DNA of 64,000 bases from Acinetobacter larvae. GTDB lineage: Bacteria; Pseudomonadota; Gammaproteobacteria; Pseudomonadales; Moraxellaceae. The translations under genes were made by a program, and so were the position numbers. How positions within the stretch are numbered: position 1 is the stretch's first letter; every line of letters starts with the position of its first letter. The notes beneath the pieces are model-generated. The model did not search any database, was not told the origin of the DNA, and saw nothing but the letters and a program-made list of their open reading frames with translations. Where the stretch lies: assembly GCF_001704115.1 (NCBI RefSeq), contig NZ_CP016895.1:2914001-2978000 (forward strand). The letters are read 5' to 3'. Shown one piece after another: positions 17,940 through 27,207 of the stretch.

Positions 17940-19130
17940 ATGAGCCCATCTTTAGATATTAGCAACAACAAACCTTTATTATGGCTAATGGCAATGGCTT
18001 GTGGCTTATGTGCAGGTATTAACTACTATTGCCAACCACTGATTCGCTCAATACAACAATATTTTGCAGTCACTGAATCTCAAGCCGCATTAACCGTCAC
18101 CTTTGCTCAGGTTTCCTATGCCTTTGGCTTACTGTTTATTGTACCGCTGGGGGACATGGTCAATAAAACCAAGTTTATTCCGCTCTTGATGTACTTGGCA
18201 GCACTGGGGTTGTTGATCAGTGCTTGTGCCGTCAATCTTCCCATGCTCTGGCTGGGTACCATTATGGGTGGCTTATTTGCAGTGGCGGCACAAGTGCTGA
18301 TTCCGCTTGCGGTATTTGCCTCCCACCCCAATAAAACCGGTGAAGTGATCGGCTTTCTCATGAGCGGATTATTGGTTGGGATCTTATTGTCTACCAGTTT
18401 GGCGGGGCTATTGTCTTATCTCGCCAATTGGCAATTGATTTACTGGGTCAGTGCGATCAGCATGCTGCTATTAGCCACTGCTCTCAAACGTCGTTTGCCC
18501 TTTGTCCCCAGCAGCAAAATGCCGTACTTTGCCATTTTTCGTTCTATGGCAGAATTATTAGCCAGTGAAAAACGCTTATTGTTACGCGGTCTAATCGGTG
18601 GGCTGAGTTTTGGCGCCATGAGTATTTTATTTTCAACCATTGCCGTATTACTCACCGCCCCACCCTTTGCGCTCAATGATGTGCTGGTCGGTGTGGTAGC
18701 GTTGGTTGGGGTATTTGGTGCATTGTCGACCGCAAAATTCGGCAAAATCGCCGACAAAGGTCATACCAAAGCCTTGGCTTGGATTGGGCTATTGATTTTG
18801 GCTAGCAGTTGGTTGTTTTTATACCTTGGTGGGCAGTACTTGATCAGCTATATCATTGGCTATGGCCTCATCAACCTAGGACTTGCCATGGTCCATACCA
18901 GTAATCAAAATATTATTTTTAAATTACGTCCCGATGCCAAATCTCGAATAAATGCCATTTATATGACCATTTATTTTATTGGTGGAGCTTGTGGCTCAGC
19001 CCTTGGCGTCTATGCATGGCACCATGGCGGCTGGTCGATGGTGTGTATGACTGGCTTGTTGTTAATTGTGCTGGCCAGCCTGATCAATCTATTTGATCAA
19101 CGACTCGCAACAGCGGCAAATGCGTTATAG
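17940..19130 (+). CDS. MFS transporter, probable efflux permease
   Basis: Major facilitator of 396 residues with twelve hydrophobic segments. The loop 2-3 motif appears as PLGDMVNKTKFIPLL, and the helix 5 region QVLIPLAVFASHPNKTGEVIGFLMSGLLVGILLS resembles the proton-antiport motif C of exporters. A second-half copy of the loop motif is KFGKIADKGHTKALAW. GGAGAG lies six bases before ATG. The gene follows the RidA-like gene behind the SoxR-type promoter, which suggests export of a redox-cycling compound or toxic product induced by SoxR. The actual substrate cannot be told. Confidence 0.88.
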   Translation: MSPSLDISNNKPLLWLMAMACGLCAGINYYCQPLIRSIQQYFAVTESQAALTVTFAQVSYAFGLLFIVPLGDMVNKTKFIPLLMYLAALGLLISACAVNLPMLWLGTIMGGLFAVAAQVLIPLAVFASHPNKTGEVIGFLMSGLLVGILLSTSLAGLLSYLANWQLIYWVSAISMLLLATALKRRLPFVPSSKMPYFAIFRSMAELLASEKRLLLRGLIGGLSFGAMSILFSTIAVLLTAPPFALNDVLVGVVALVGVFGALSTAKFGKIADKGHTKALAWIGLLILASSWLFLYLGGQYLISYIIGYGLINLGLAMVHTSNQNIIFKLRPDAKSRINAIYMTIYFIGGACGSALGVYAWHHGGWSMVCMTGLLLIVLASLINLFDQRLATAANAL

Positions 19131-19154
19131 CATGCTATAGCGCACTATCAAACC

Positions 19155-19207
19155 ATTCAGCATAAAACGATTCAACATAAAATCATTCCGCTTAAAATCA
19201 TTCCGCG
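19155..19207. repeat. 15-base tandem repeat, 3.5 copies
   Basis: ATTCAGCATAAAACG, ATTCAACATAAAATC and ATTCCGCTTAAAATC follow each other from 19155 to 19199, with a partial fourth copy (ATTCCGCG). The copies differ by two to four bases. They lie right after the MFS stop. Confidence 0.85.
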
Positions 19208-19232
19208 ATACACATACTGACTGATCGCTGCT

Positions 19233-19274
19233 CGAAGTCCAATTGTCGAAGTCTGATTGTCTAAGTCAAATTAT
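19233..19274. repeat. 14-base tandem repeat, three copies
   Basis: CGAAGTCCAATTGT (19233-19246), CGAAGTCTGATTGT (19247-19260) and CTAAGTCAAATTAT (19261-19274) follow each other without gap. The third copy is the most diverged. Confidence 0.75.
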
Positions 19275-19276
19275 TT

Positions 19277-19313
19277 ACTGTCCGATTGCCTCATCCTGTG
19301 CCAATCGGACAGT
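19277..19313. terminator. inverted repeat between convergent MFS and permease genes
   Basis: ACTGTCCGATTG (19277-19288) and CAATCGGACAGT (19302-19313) pair over 12 bases with a 13-base loop. It lies between two convergent genes and could stop transcription in both directions, but there is no clear T run on either side. Confidence 0.45.
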
Positions 19314-19360
19314 GCCATACTCAAAACATCAAACAGATAACACATGCAAATATAAGCAGC

Positions 19361-20770
19361 TTATTGATCATCAATTCGTGCAAACTCTTGTTCCGGAGTC
19401 CCGGCAACCAAATGATGACGACTATAAACCAGAAAATACACAATAAACACGCCATAAATCACAGCTGCCAATAACCAAACTTTTGGATTGACCATCAACC
19501 CAGCCACTACCGCAATTGCCGCCAATAGCAATGCCACACTAGAAGTTAAAACCCCGCCAGGTGTGCGATAAGGGCGTGCCAAATCAGGGCGTTTCCAACG
19601 TAACCGTATATGTGACAGCATCATCAGTACATAAGAAATAGTTGCACCAAAAACTGCCATTAAAATCAATAAATCACCTTCACCGGTCAAGGACAAAATA
19701 AAGCCAATCATCCCCGGGACAATAATGGCTAGCGTCGGTGCTTTGTTGCGGTTGGTCAAGGAAAGTTTTTGCGGTAAATAGCCCGCCCGAGACAAAGCGA
19801 AAATCTGCCGTGAATAGGCATAAATAATCGAAAAAAAACTTGCGACCAAACCAGCCAAGCCAACGAAATTGACAAAACTTGCTAAGGCGGTATGTTGCCC
19901 ATAGACAATTTTTAAGGCGTCGACCAAGGGTGCGCCAGAGTTTTTAATCTGCTCAGCACCCGCAGCCCCAGCACTTAAAAACAAAATCAGCATGGCAAAT
20001 GCAGCGAGAATCAACATCGCCCCAATTAAACCACGGGGCAAAGCCTGTGCTGGATTTTTGACTTCTTCTGCCGCCAAGGGCACGCCTTCAACCGCCAAAA
20101 AAAACCAGATCGCATAAGGTACCGCAGCCCAGATGCCTAAATACCCCATCGGTAAAAAGCTACTGGCACCTGTTTGCGTCCCTGCGGCAATATTAAAAAG
20201 ATTCTTGCTGTCAAAATGTGGGAACATCGCGACAATAAAAACAAACAGTGCAATACAAGCGACCGAAGTGATGCCAAACATGATTTTTAATGCCTCACCT
20301 GCCCCCTTTAGATGAATCGTGATAAAAATCACATAGCACAACAAGTAAATAATCCAGCCTCCAATACCAAATAAAGACTCGCAATACGCCCCAATAAAAA
20401 CCGCAATAGCCGCAGGTGCAATGGCGTACTCGATTAAAATCGCCGTGCCTGTGAGATAGCCACCCAAAGGGCCAAAAGCAATACGGGCAAAACTATAGCC
20501 GCCGCCAGCCGTTGGCAACATGGTCGACATTTCCGACATTGCCAAGCTCATACACAAATACATCAAGGCGACAATTGCCGTGGCAATAAACATACCGCCC
20601 CAACCACCTTGGGCTAAACCAAAATTCCATCCAGCAAAGTCCCCCGAGATTACATAAGACACCCCCAGCCCCACCAATAAGAGCCATCCCACAGCACCTT
20701 GTTTGAGCTGTCGTTTAGCAAAATAGTCACTGGAATCTGTTGCTTGTAGCTTAATTTCTGAAGATTTCAT
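19361..20770 (-). CDS. eat: ethanolamine permease (APC superfamily)
   Basis: Amino acid/polyamine/organocation transporter of 469 residues with twelve helices. The N-terminal third (LVGLGVSYVISGDFAGWNFG, MSLAMSEMSTMLPTAGGGYS, FARIAFGPLGGYLTG) is very close to what I know of the bacterial ethanolamine permease family. PYAIWFFLAVEGVPLAAEEV is the conserved middle segment, and DLARPYRTPGG follows helix 10. It would take up ethanolamine or a similar amino alcohol. It is divergent from the APH-type kinase gene at 20961 with a 190-base shared promoter region, and lies in a cluster with an AraC regulator and an AGXT2L-type PLP enzyme. The substrate assignment is by resemblance only. Confidence 0.82.
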   Translation of the reverse strand: MKSSEIKLQATDSSDYFAKRQLKQGAVGWLLLVGLGVSYVISGDFAGWNFGLAQGGWGGMFIATAIVALMYLCMSLAMSEMSTMLPTAGGGYSFARIAFGPLGGYLTGTAILIEYAIAPAAIAVFIGAYCESLFGIGGWIIYLLCYVIFITIHLKGAGEALKIMFGITSVACIALFVFIVAMFPHFDSKNLFNIAAGTQTGASSFLPMGYLGIWAAVPYAIWFFLAVEGVPLAAEEVKNPAQALPRGLIGAMLILAAFAMLILFLSAGAAGAEQIKNSGAPLVDALKIVYGQHTALASFVNFVGLAGLVASFFSIIYAYSRQIFALSRAGYLPQKLSLTNRNKAPTLAIIVPGMIGFILSLTGEGDLLILMAVFGATISYVLMMLSHIRLRWKRPDLARPYRTPGGVLTSSVALLLAAIAVVAGLMVNPKVWLLAAVIYGVFIVYFLVYSRHHLVAGTPEQEFARIDDQ

Positions 20771-20960
20771 TTGATCTGTACATCCTATACAGCTAACCAG
20801 TCTTCATACTGCGCAAAAAAAAGTTCTAAGACTTGACTTTAAAATGCTGCAAAATCGTTTAGGGTCAAGTTGTTAATTTTCTTCTTGAATAAGATCAAAG
20901 TCATAGCTCGCGATTGGTGATATTGGATACGCGACAATTTATGAAGCATGGAGCATCGCT

Positions 20961-21962
20961 ATGACTGTTGAACAAAATGAATTTTTAACGCAAACACAAT
21001 TACGGCAATTGGCACAACAAGCTATGGCTTTATACCCAACGGATTATCAAGGTGAAATTCGCCTCCTGTGCCAATCTGAAAATGCCACTTTTCTCATTCG
21101 TACCGCCCAAAAACGCTATGCATTACGTATTCATCGACCGCACTATCATAGTTATCAAGATATCGTCAGTGAGCTGGATTGGCTCAATGCCTTGAGCCAA
21201 TCGGGTATTGCAGTCCCACAAGCCATTTTAAGTCGTGACGGTGAACGGGTTATTCGTCTGCATCTCGGTCAGGACATCGAACGCTATGCTGTATTATTTC
21301 ATTGGATTGAAGGCAGCATGCCCACTGTCGATGTTAGCCCAGTCGCCTTTGAACAATTGGGTGAAATCACCTGCCGCCTGCATCAACACAGTAAGCAATG
21401 GCAGGCGCCGCAGCAGTTTAAACGAATCGTTTGGAATCATGAGACCATGCTCAGCCCACAAGGACATTGGGGCGATTGGCGTCATGCGCCACACTTAAAA
21501 GCTGAAGACCATGTGGTGATCGAAGAAGCCATCGCAGAGATTGCACGGCGCTTAACACAATTTGGTCAGTCGGCAGATCGCTATGGTTTAATTCATGCTG
21601 ATCTACGCCTTACCAATTTACTGCTCAATCAACAGCACATTGGTGTGATTGATTTTGATGATTGTGGTATGGGCTGGTTTATGCATGACTTGGCTGCCGC
21701 CATTAGTTTTAATGAGCATCTGGCTGCAGCACCCGATTGGGTCGAGCATTGGCTAAAAGGCTATGAACGCATTGGGCATATTGATGATGCCGAATATGAC
21801 ATGCTGCCCAGCTTTATCATGCAAAGACGCATTCAAATGATGGCCTGGAATGGTTCACATGCACAAACTGAAATGGCGCAAAGTCTTGGCGATCAATGGA
21901 GCAATGAAACTGTACGTTTGTGCAAAAAATACTTAGACAAGCAAATGCCAATCGGTGTATAA
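20961..21962 (+). CDS. APH-family small-molecule kinase, candidate ethanolamine (amino alcohol) kinase
   Basis: Aminoglycoside-phosphotransferase fold kinase of 333 residues. The catalytic loop is LIHADLRLTNLLL with H212, D214 and N219, and the magnesium aspartates are in VIDFDDCGMGW. YALRIHRPHYHSYQDIVSELDWL holds the ATP-side arginine/histidine region and the conserved glutamate. Aminoglycoside resistance is improbable, since this branch includes choline, ethanolamine, homoserine and hydroxylysine kinases. Divergent ethanolamine permease and a nearby AGXT2L-type enzyme make phosphorylation of ethanolamine or 5-hydroxylysine the natural hypothesis. AGCATGGAGC stands before the ATG (GGAG at about -12). 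Confidence 0.82.
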   Translation: MTVEQNEFLTQTQLRQLAQQAMALYPTDYQGEIRLLCQSENATFLIRTAQKRYALRIHRPHYHSYQDIVSELDWLNALSQSGIAVPQAILSRDGERVIRLHLGQDIERYAVLFHWIEGSMPTVDVSPVAFEQLGEITCRLHQHSKQWQAPQQFKRIVWNHETMLSPQGHWGDWRHAPHLKAEDHVVIEEAIAEIARRLTQFGQSADRYGLIHADLRLTNLLLNQQHIGVIDFDDCGMGWFMHDLAAAISFNEHLAAAPDWVEHWLKGYERIGHIDDAEYDMLPSFIMQRRIQMMAWNGSHAQTEMAQSLGDQWSNETVRLCKKYLDKQMPIGV

Positions 21963-22521
21963 CAAAACGCTGTCAGTACATTATGGGCTGGGAGCTGTGG
22001 CAACAATGGACGCCCAGCCTCAGCCCAAGTCGACACCCGTCACACAGGGAGGGCGTGCTATTTTTACAGATCATATGTGCCTAAACATCGTGTTTATGCA
22101 CATTGTTTTAGATGCTGTTTGACAGATTTTAGCCCTGTTATTTTCATTCATGGAGATGATGCTCAATAACAGAATAATCATTTAGATTGCACAGATGCTT
22201 ATGGATAAGCCACCACGACCCAGAACACCGCGTTGTTCAGCCAAAATCATCAACAAAGCTTTGTCATCACGACTTGGTCATCTTGTAAACATTGCTTTGT
22301 CATAATATCGGCCACAGCAACATCATGGATGATGAAGAAGAACCGAATGATCGCCAACCGCATCACCTCAGCTCTACATCCATGCCCCAACGTGACATCT
22401 TCAGGTCTTGCTACAGCCAGTCCAACACGCTGCACAGCTCGGTTCAGACGGAGTTGGCAACTTATCCATGTGGTATGCATCTTGCTCTAAGGATTTCACC
22501 AAAACAATAATAGGTGTCCGT
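21963..22521. other. intergenic stretch before the AraC-type gene
   Basis: About 560 bases between the kinase and the AraC-type regulator. Short open frames on both strands (60-85 codons) overlap each other and have no ribosome site or recognisable protein. An upstream in-frame extension of the regulator from 22408 reads as nonsense-like sequence. I see nothing definite. Confidence 0.5.
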
Positions 22522-23562
22522 ATGATCCACATCAATTTGGCGCATGGGCAAGCAGATAATATGCTAATGAGTAATCAAGGGGTACTCTCCGCCGCTGCCG
22601 CAGGCTTGAGTGATTTTATGCAGCAACAAGGAGCCGATGTCGATCGCGTGTTTGGCTATAGCGGCATCAATCCTGAAGCGCTAATCAGCCCAACCCTCAG
22701 TCTGGCATTGCCCAACTATTGCACCGTTTTAGAACAAGCCGCACAACAATCAGGTTGTGATAATTTTGGTTTGTATTATGGGCAACAGTTTCACCCCAAA
22801 TCCTTGGGGCTAATTGGCTATATTGCACTTTGCTCAGCCACACTCGAAGATGCGCTCAAACACATGAGTCGCTATTTTTATCTTCACCAAAAAGACACGC
22901 TCACACGCATGGTTGACTTAGGGGATGCTTGGCGTATTGACTATCAAATACAACATGGCGCCATTCTCACCCGACGGCAAGATGCAGAGCTCACGCTCGG
23001 GATGTTTATCAATGTGATTCGCGAAGTGCTTGGACCGCACTACGCCCCCCGAGCGATCCACTTTGAACATACCCGCCCAGAGGCTTGGCAAGAACACAGT
23101 AAGCTGTTTCATGCAACCGTCTATTTTGAACAACCTTATAATTCCATTATTGTCGCCAAACAAGACTTACAACATCGCATGCCCATGCAAGATCCCATGC
23201 TGTTAAATGTCATGTTAGAAAGCTTGCATTTACTCAACTTAGAACGACCACAACAAAGCTTGAGCAACCAAGTCCGTAGCCATATCCAATTGCAGCTCAG
23301 TCAGGGCGAACCGAGCTTAGAAAAAATTGCCGCCGATCTTGGACTCAGTGCCGGTATGCTCACGCGACGCCTTAAAGCTGAAGGCAGCAGCTTCAGTGCC
23401 TTACTCGACGCTGTGCGCTATGAGCTTGCCAATTATTATATACAACAAAAAAATATTGCTATTTCTGAGATGGCATTTCTATTGGGCTATTCTGAACTAA
23501 GTGCATTTTCACGCGCCTTTAAACGCTGGCATGGCGTCAATCCTCGGCAACTACGCCACTAG
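22522..23562 (+). CDS. AraC-family transcriptional regulator
   Basis: Regulator of 346 residues. The N-terminal two thirds resemble the arabinose-binding-like domain common in OruR/ArgR-type AraC proteins (LPNYCTVLEQAAQQSGCDNFGLYYGQQF, then PKSLGLIGYIALCSATLEDALKHMSRYF). The C-terminal 100 residues are the double helix-turn-helix: SLEKIAADLGLSAGMLTRRL and ISEMAFLLGYSELSAFSRAF, ending KRWHGVNPRQLRH. ATG 22522 is chosen because AGGTG lies six bases before it. It sits between the kinase and the AGXT2L-type gene and is the probable local activator of that pathway, with ethanolamine or its phosphate as candidate inducer (inference). Confidence 0.88.
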   Translation: MIHINLAHGQADNMLMSNQGVLSAAAAGLSDFMQQQGADVDRVFGYSGINPEALISPTLSLALPNYCTVLEQAAQQSGCDNFGLYYGQQFHPKSLGLIGYIALCSATLEDALKHMSRYFYLHQKDTLTRMVDLGDAWRIDYQIQHGAILTRRQDAELTLGMFINVIREVLGPHYAPRAIHFEHTRPEAWQEHSKLFHATVYFEQPYNSIIVAKQDLQHRMPMQDPMLLNVMLESLHLLNLERPQQSLSNQVRSHIQLQLSQGEPSLEKIAADLGLSAGMLTRRLKAEGSSFSALLDAVRYELANYYIQQKNIAISEMAFLLGYSELSAFSRAFKRWHGVNPRQLRH

Positions 23563-23822
23563 TCCAACACCACCAATACGCCATCTTTTTTCATCACATC
23601 CAGCCAATAGCAGTGTATTTACCAGCTGCTCTTGGTGATTTTTTTCACATGGAACCATAGATGGATCAGGATAACTTAGCAGCGCTTTCAATCGAGAGCC
23701 TCAAAAAAAAACACCGTATATCACATCAAGGATATACAGTGTGCGGATTACAAGATCCCAAGGAGATTTCAACGATTTAGCGTATTGCCATAGAGCGTAT
23801 GTGATACACCGCTCGAGGCAAT

Positions 23823-25166
23823 TTATTTTTTCAGGGTGCTCAGTGCTTGATCCAATGCACCCACCAACCAATCAATATCTTGTGCTTGGAAAGCCAAGGG
23901 TGGACGTAGCTTCAATACATTGCCATATGGACCAGCAACCGAGGTCAATACCCGATGCTGATTACGAAGTTCCTCAATCAAATCAAGTGCCAACTGTTTA
24001 TCAGGCGTTTTCAATACAGGATCTGACACCAACTCAAACCCAATAAACAAACCAGCCCCGCGCACATCGCCAATACAATCATGCTTTGCCATCAATGCTT
24101 GCAATTCAGCCAAGAGCAATTGCCCCATTTTTTGGCTATGTGCTTGCAACTGTTCTTGCTCAATCACATCCAAAACGGCTTGTGCAGCAGCCATCGCCAC
24201 AGGATTCCCCCCAAAGGTATTGAAATAAGGAATATGGTCACTAAAAGACGCCATCACAGCACTTTTGGCCAATAAACCAGACACCGGAATACCATTGCCC
24301 ATCGGTTTACCAGTGGTAATGATATCGGGCACAATGCCATGTCGCGCAAAGCCCCAAAAGGCATCCCCCGTGCGTGCAAAACCCGGTTGCACTTCATCGG
24401 CAATAAACACCCCACCATTGGCATGAACCACATCTACAGCCTTCTTCAAAAAGCCGATCGGATTGGGCATCACACCATCGGATGAGAAAATTGAATCGGC
24501 AAGAAAACCAGCAAATTTAATACCATGTGCTTGCATATCATCAATTTGACGTTGAATCTGTGCAGCAAACCAATCCCCCAAATCGCCATTTTGGTGACGA
24601 TAATCATCGGGGGCTGGTACCAAGCGCGTGGTGCTGGCAAGTCCTTGTCCCGTCCCCAATGCAGGTGAACATCCCGAGGTCAAATCACTGGTGCCATGAT
24701 AAGCTTCTTGCGACACAATAATACCCGTCCCACCGCTATAGCTACGCGCCATGCGAATCGCCAGATCATTGGCTTCTGAGCCTGTACACATATACATGGC
24801 ACGATCAACTTCGGCAGGCGCGGTCGCCAATAAACGTTCGCTATAATCCAAAATAGTTTCATGTAAATAACGGGTATGGGTATTGAGCTGTTGCATTTGT
24901 TGATGTACTGCATCAATCACTGCCGGATGACAATGACCTATACTGGCGACATTGTTATAAGCATCTAGATATTTATTGCCATCGGCATCCCATAAATACT
25001 GGCCTTGACCTTTGACCAAATGTACTGGATTTCGATAAAACAAACGATAAGACTCACCTAAAACACGGCTACGTTTATCGGTTAGACGACGGGTTTCAGC
25101 ATCCAATGCTGATGCATGTTCTGCTCTAAAGCTATTGGTATCCATAATGGTCGAACGTGTTGCCAT
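23823..25166 (-). CDS. class III aminotransferase-fold enzyme of the AGXT2L type, candidate ethanolamine-phosphate phospho-lyase
   Basis: PLP fold type I protein of 447 residues. The PLP lysine is about K287 in ITTGKPMGNG, preceded by FIADEVQPGF. Several stretches follow human ETNPPL/PHYKPL closely: YLDAYNNVASIGHCHPAV, GSEANDLAIRMAR, GDVRGAGLFIGFEL and VLKLRPPLAF. Those enzymes are not aminotransferases but cleave phosphoethanolamine to acetaldehyde, ammonia and phosphate, or phosphohydroxylysine similarly. With a permease and an APH kinase nearby, a phospho-lyase is more probable than an aminotransferase. Automatic annotation would call it aspartate or alanine-glyoxylate aminotransferase. 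GGAG lies eight bases before ATG. Divergent from the DeoR gene. Confidence 0.85.
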   Translation of the reverse strand: MATRSTIMDTNSFRAEHASALDAETRRLTDKRSRVLGESYRLFYRNPVHLVKGQGQYLWDADGNKYLDAYNNVASIGHCHPAVIDAVHQQMQQLNTHTRYLHETILDYSERLLATAPAEVDRAMYMCTGSEANDLAIRMARSYSGGTGIIVSQEAYHGTSDLTSGCSPALGTGQGLASTTRLVPAPDDYRHQNGDLGDWFAAQIQRQIDDMQAHGIKFAGFLADSIFSSDGVMPNPIGFLKKAVDVVHANGGVFIADEVQPGFARTGDAFWGFARHGIVPDIITTGKPMGNGIPVSGLLAKSAVMASFSDHIPYFNTFGGNPVAMAAAQAVLDVIEQEQLQAHSQKMGQLLLAELQALMAKHDCIGDVRGAGLFIGFELVSDPVLKTPDKQLALDLIEELRNQHRVLTSVAGPYGNVLKLRPPLAFQAQDIDWLVGALDQALSTLKK

Positions 25167-25560
25167 ATCTGTTACTCCTTGGGCATCAAGCTACACCTTT
25201 GCTGATCTGATGCATGTGGTTTGGGCTATTTCCTATCTCGACTGCCTTGCGTACATCATTTGCATCAATCCCCTCGCATATTTGCCCTCGACTCGATTGG
25301 TTGATGTATCGATGGCTGTGCTGGCGTTTAATCATTGTCACATTGAGCACGTACTGCATTCATATTGGTTTAGAAAATTGACACAGCGGCTTCCTGCCTC
25401 ACCGTGGTCAATTTTCATGCTTTAAGCATAATCTGCTTTTTTAAAAAATACAACAAAATACACAAATACTTTTATTTACACATTTGCTTTCGTATTTCAT
25501 TTGGCTTTATGATGCCTAAAGTCAGATTTGACAGAATGATTTTGCTGAGGAATCTAAGGC
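25167..25560. other. divergent regulatory region between the PLP enzyme and DeoR genes
   Basis: About 390 bases without a gene. It must hold promoters for both divergent genes. The part nearest the DeoR start (25430-25530) is very AT-rich. No clear operator palindrome was found by eye. Confidence 0.5.
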
Positions 25561-26337
25561 ATGTTGCAACAAGAACGACTCCATCGCATACAAGCGTTAT
25601 TACAACAGCGCCATAACATCACCACAGAACGGGTCATGGCGGAACTGAATATTTCACGCGAAACCGCGCGGCGTGATTTTATAGAATTGGAAGCGCAAGG
25701 CATTGCCAAACGTGTGCATGGCGGTCTGGTCAGCACCACCCAAATTGCCACTGAAGCCCCCCTACAAATACGTCATGGTCAATATGCCAAAGAAAAACGC
25801 GCCATTGCGCGCTGTGCGGTCCAGCAATTATCCGCTGGGCAGACGGTGTTTATCGATGCCGGCAGCACCACGGCCATCTTGGCAGAGGAACTGAGAACCC
25901 TGTCAGGTCTGACCATTATCAGCAATAGCTTGCAGGTTATCCTCAACCTAAGCATGGGCAATGAGCAAGATTATCTCAATCACGAATTGATTTTATTGGG
26001 TGGGCGTGTACAGCAACGCATGCAAAGTCAGGGTGAGCAAGTCATTAGAGAAATCGAACGTTATCAAGCAGATCTCTGTATGCTTTCGCCTGTAGGACTC
26101 GACTTAGAGCAGGGAGCAAGTAGTTATTATTTAGAAGAAGCCAATATTGCAGCAGCCATGCGACAACACAGTCGTGACTGTATGCTTCTCATGGACCATA
26201 GTAAGCTCAATGTCCACAGTCGGGTCAACTATGCCCGACTGGATCAGATCAGTGCTTTGATTACCGATGTCGGCAGTCAAAAACTGGCGAATTTTGCAGA
26301 TTATCAAACACAGCTCAAACAGGTCATTTTGGCCTAA
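25561..26337 (+). CDS. DeoR/GlpR-family transcriptional regulator
   Basis: Repressor of 258 residues. The N-terminal winged helix reads RLHRIQALLQQRHNITTERV, ELNISRETARRDFIELEAQG and AKRVHGGLVS, the DeoR signature. The C-terminal DeoRC sensor domain has the phosphate-binding segment FIDAGSTTAILAEEL. DeoR proteins usually bind a phosphorylated intermediate, which would fit a pathway that runs through a phospho-amine (inference). GAGGA lies about nine bases before ATG. The stop is only 15 bases from the convergent DUF1090 gene. Confidence 0.9.
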   Translation: MLQQERLHRIQALLQQRHNITTERVMAELNISRETARRDFIELEAQGIAKRVHGGLVSTTQIATEAPLQIRHGQYAKEKRAIARCAVQQLSAGQTVFIDAGSTTAILAEELRTLSGLTIISNSLQVILNLSMGNEQDYLNHELILLGGRVQQRMQSQGEQVIREIERYQADLCMLSPVGLDLEQGASSYYLEEANIAAAMRQHSRDCMLLMDHSKLNVHSRVNYARLDQISALITDVGSQKLANFADYQTQLKQVILA

Positions 26338-26352
26338 GCGCTAGCATCAACA

Positions 26353-26754
26353 TCAAAGTTGATCAATTTGCTGTTGTAGCTTTTGGATCTCAAACTGCTT
26401 ATCGCGAATTTTACGCTGGTATTTGCCGACTTTATTAAAATCACCTTTGCTGCGTGCTTTGTCAATATTGCCTTGCAACTTAGTGATTTCAGCTTGTTTT
26501 TCTTGTTGTTTGGCTTGGAGTTTAGCGACTTGATCCGCTTGATCTTGCTGTAGCTGTTGATCCGTGCAATGTTGCTCGACTTGGCTTAAAGCACGTTGCA
26601 AGCCAGCAAGCCGTTGACTATTGCCATGTTGTTGAGCATAAGTGATTTGGGTTTGAATATTCTGCCGCTTTTCCTGACAGCTTTGTGCTGCCCACAATGG
26701 ACTACTCAACACACAGCCCAGCACGATGCATAACCCTTGTTTGACCTGAAGCAT
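26353..26754 (-). CDS. DUF1090 family periplasmic protein
   Basis: Small exported protein of 133 residues, YqjC-like (DUF1090). A signal peptide (residues 1 to about 22, ending SSPLWAA) is followed by QSCQEKRQNIQTQI. The rest is a long charged, glutamine- and lysine-rich helix, very probably a coiled coil (KQQEKQAEITKLQGNIDKAR). Two cysteines, in QSCQEK and EQHCTDQ, could form a disulfide in the periplasm. The function of the family is not known. GAGGAG lies eight bases before ATG. It is a single gene convergent with the DeoR regulator. Confidence 0.88.
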   Translation of the reverse strand: MLQVKQGLCIVLGCVLSSPLWAAQSCQEKRQNIQTQITYAQQHGNSQRLAGLQRALSQVEQHCTDQQLQQDQADQVAKLQAKQQEKQAEITKLQGNIDKARSKGDFNKVGKYQRKIRDKQFEIQKLQQQIDQL

Positions 26755-27142
26755 CTAAAACTCTCCTCATGCAAGATATCGTTTGGCTCAACTACGCGAT
26801 GTAGACATCATCCTGATCATTGCGGATCATCATGACAGTGCAATGCAATGCACAATCGCGCGCTCATTTCTTTTTCACAATACAACAAACTGAAACTTAT
26901 AAAATTTTTACAGCGCATAGGCATACTAGCACAGCGCTTGTATTTCTCAAGTTTAGCCGTTGTTTCGGCACCATAATGCTACATCACATTCAAGAAAGCT
27001 TCATGATTGCACGGACACTTCTCTGTCAGTCAAAGCCAAAACCGCATAACTCATCAAGCGCTTGTTGCGCATTGCCATATTGTTCTAGATTGCATGCTTA
27101 TGCTAAAGACGACAGCAAGACAAACTAGCATGAACTCAAATC
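26755..27142. other. intergenic stretch between DUF1090 and the capsule locus
   Basis: About 390 bases. A 102-codon open frame on the plus strand (26820-27128) has no ribosome site and an unlike composition, so I do not call it. This is the left border of the capsule locus; no insertion sequence or tRNA marks the junction. Confidence 0.5.
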
Positions 27143-27165
27143 AAAAAAGACCTCCATGGAGGTCT
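27143..27165 (-). terminator. Rho-independent terminator of the kpsC-kpsS unit
   Basis: The 18-base palindrome AGACCTCCATGGAGGTCT (27148-27165) is followed on the minus strand by six T. It lies about 45 bases after the kpsS stop and closes the minus-strand kpsC-kpsS transcript. Confidence 0.85.
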
Positions 27166-27207
27166 CAAATGCACTAAGCGCTAAGCAATAGTCAATTAAG
27201 AAATAAA

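Noticed and set aside
20961..21962. Aminoglycoside resistance gene
   Set aside because: The fold is the aminoglycoside phosphotransferase fold, but neighbours point to a metabolic amino alcohol kinase.
26820..27128. 102-codon plus-strand frame left of the capsule locus
   Set aside because: No ribosome site, no recognisable family, Cys/His-rich composition unlike real proteins here.
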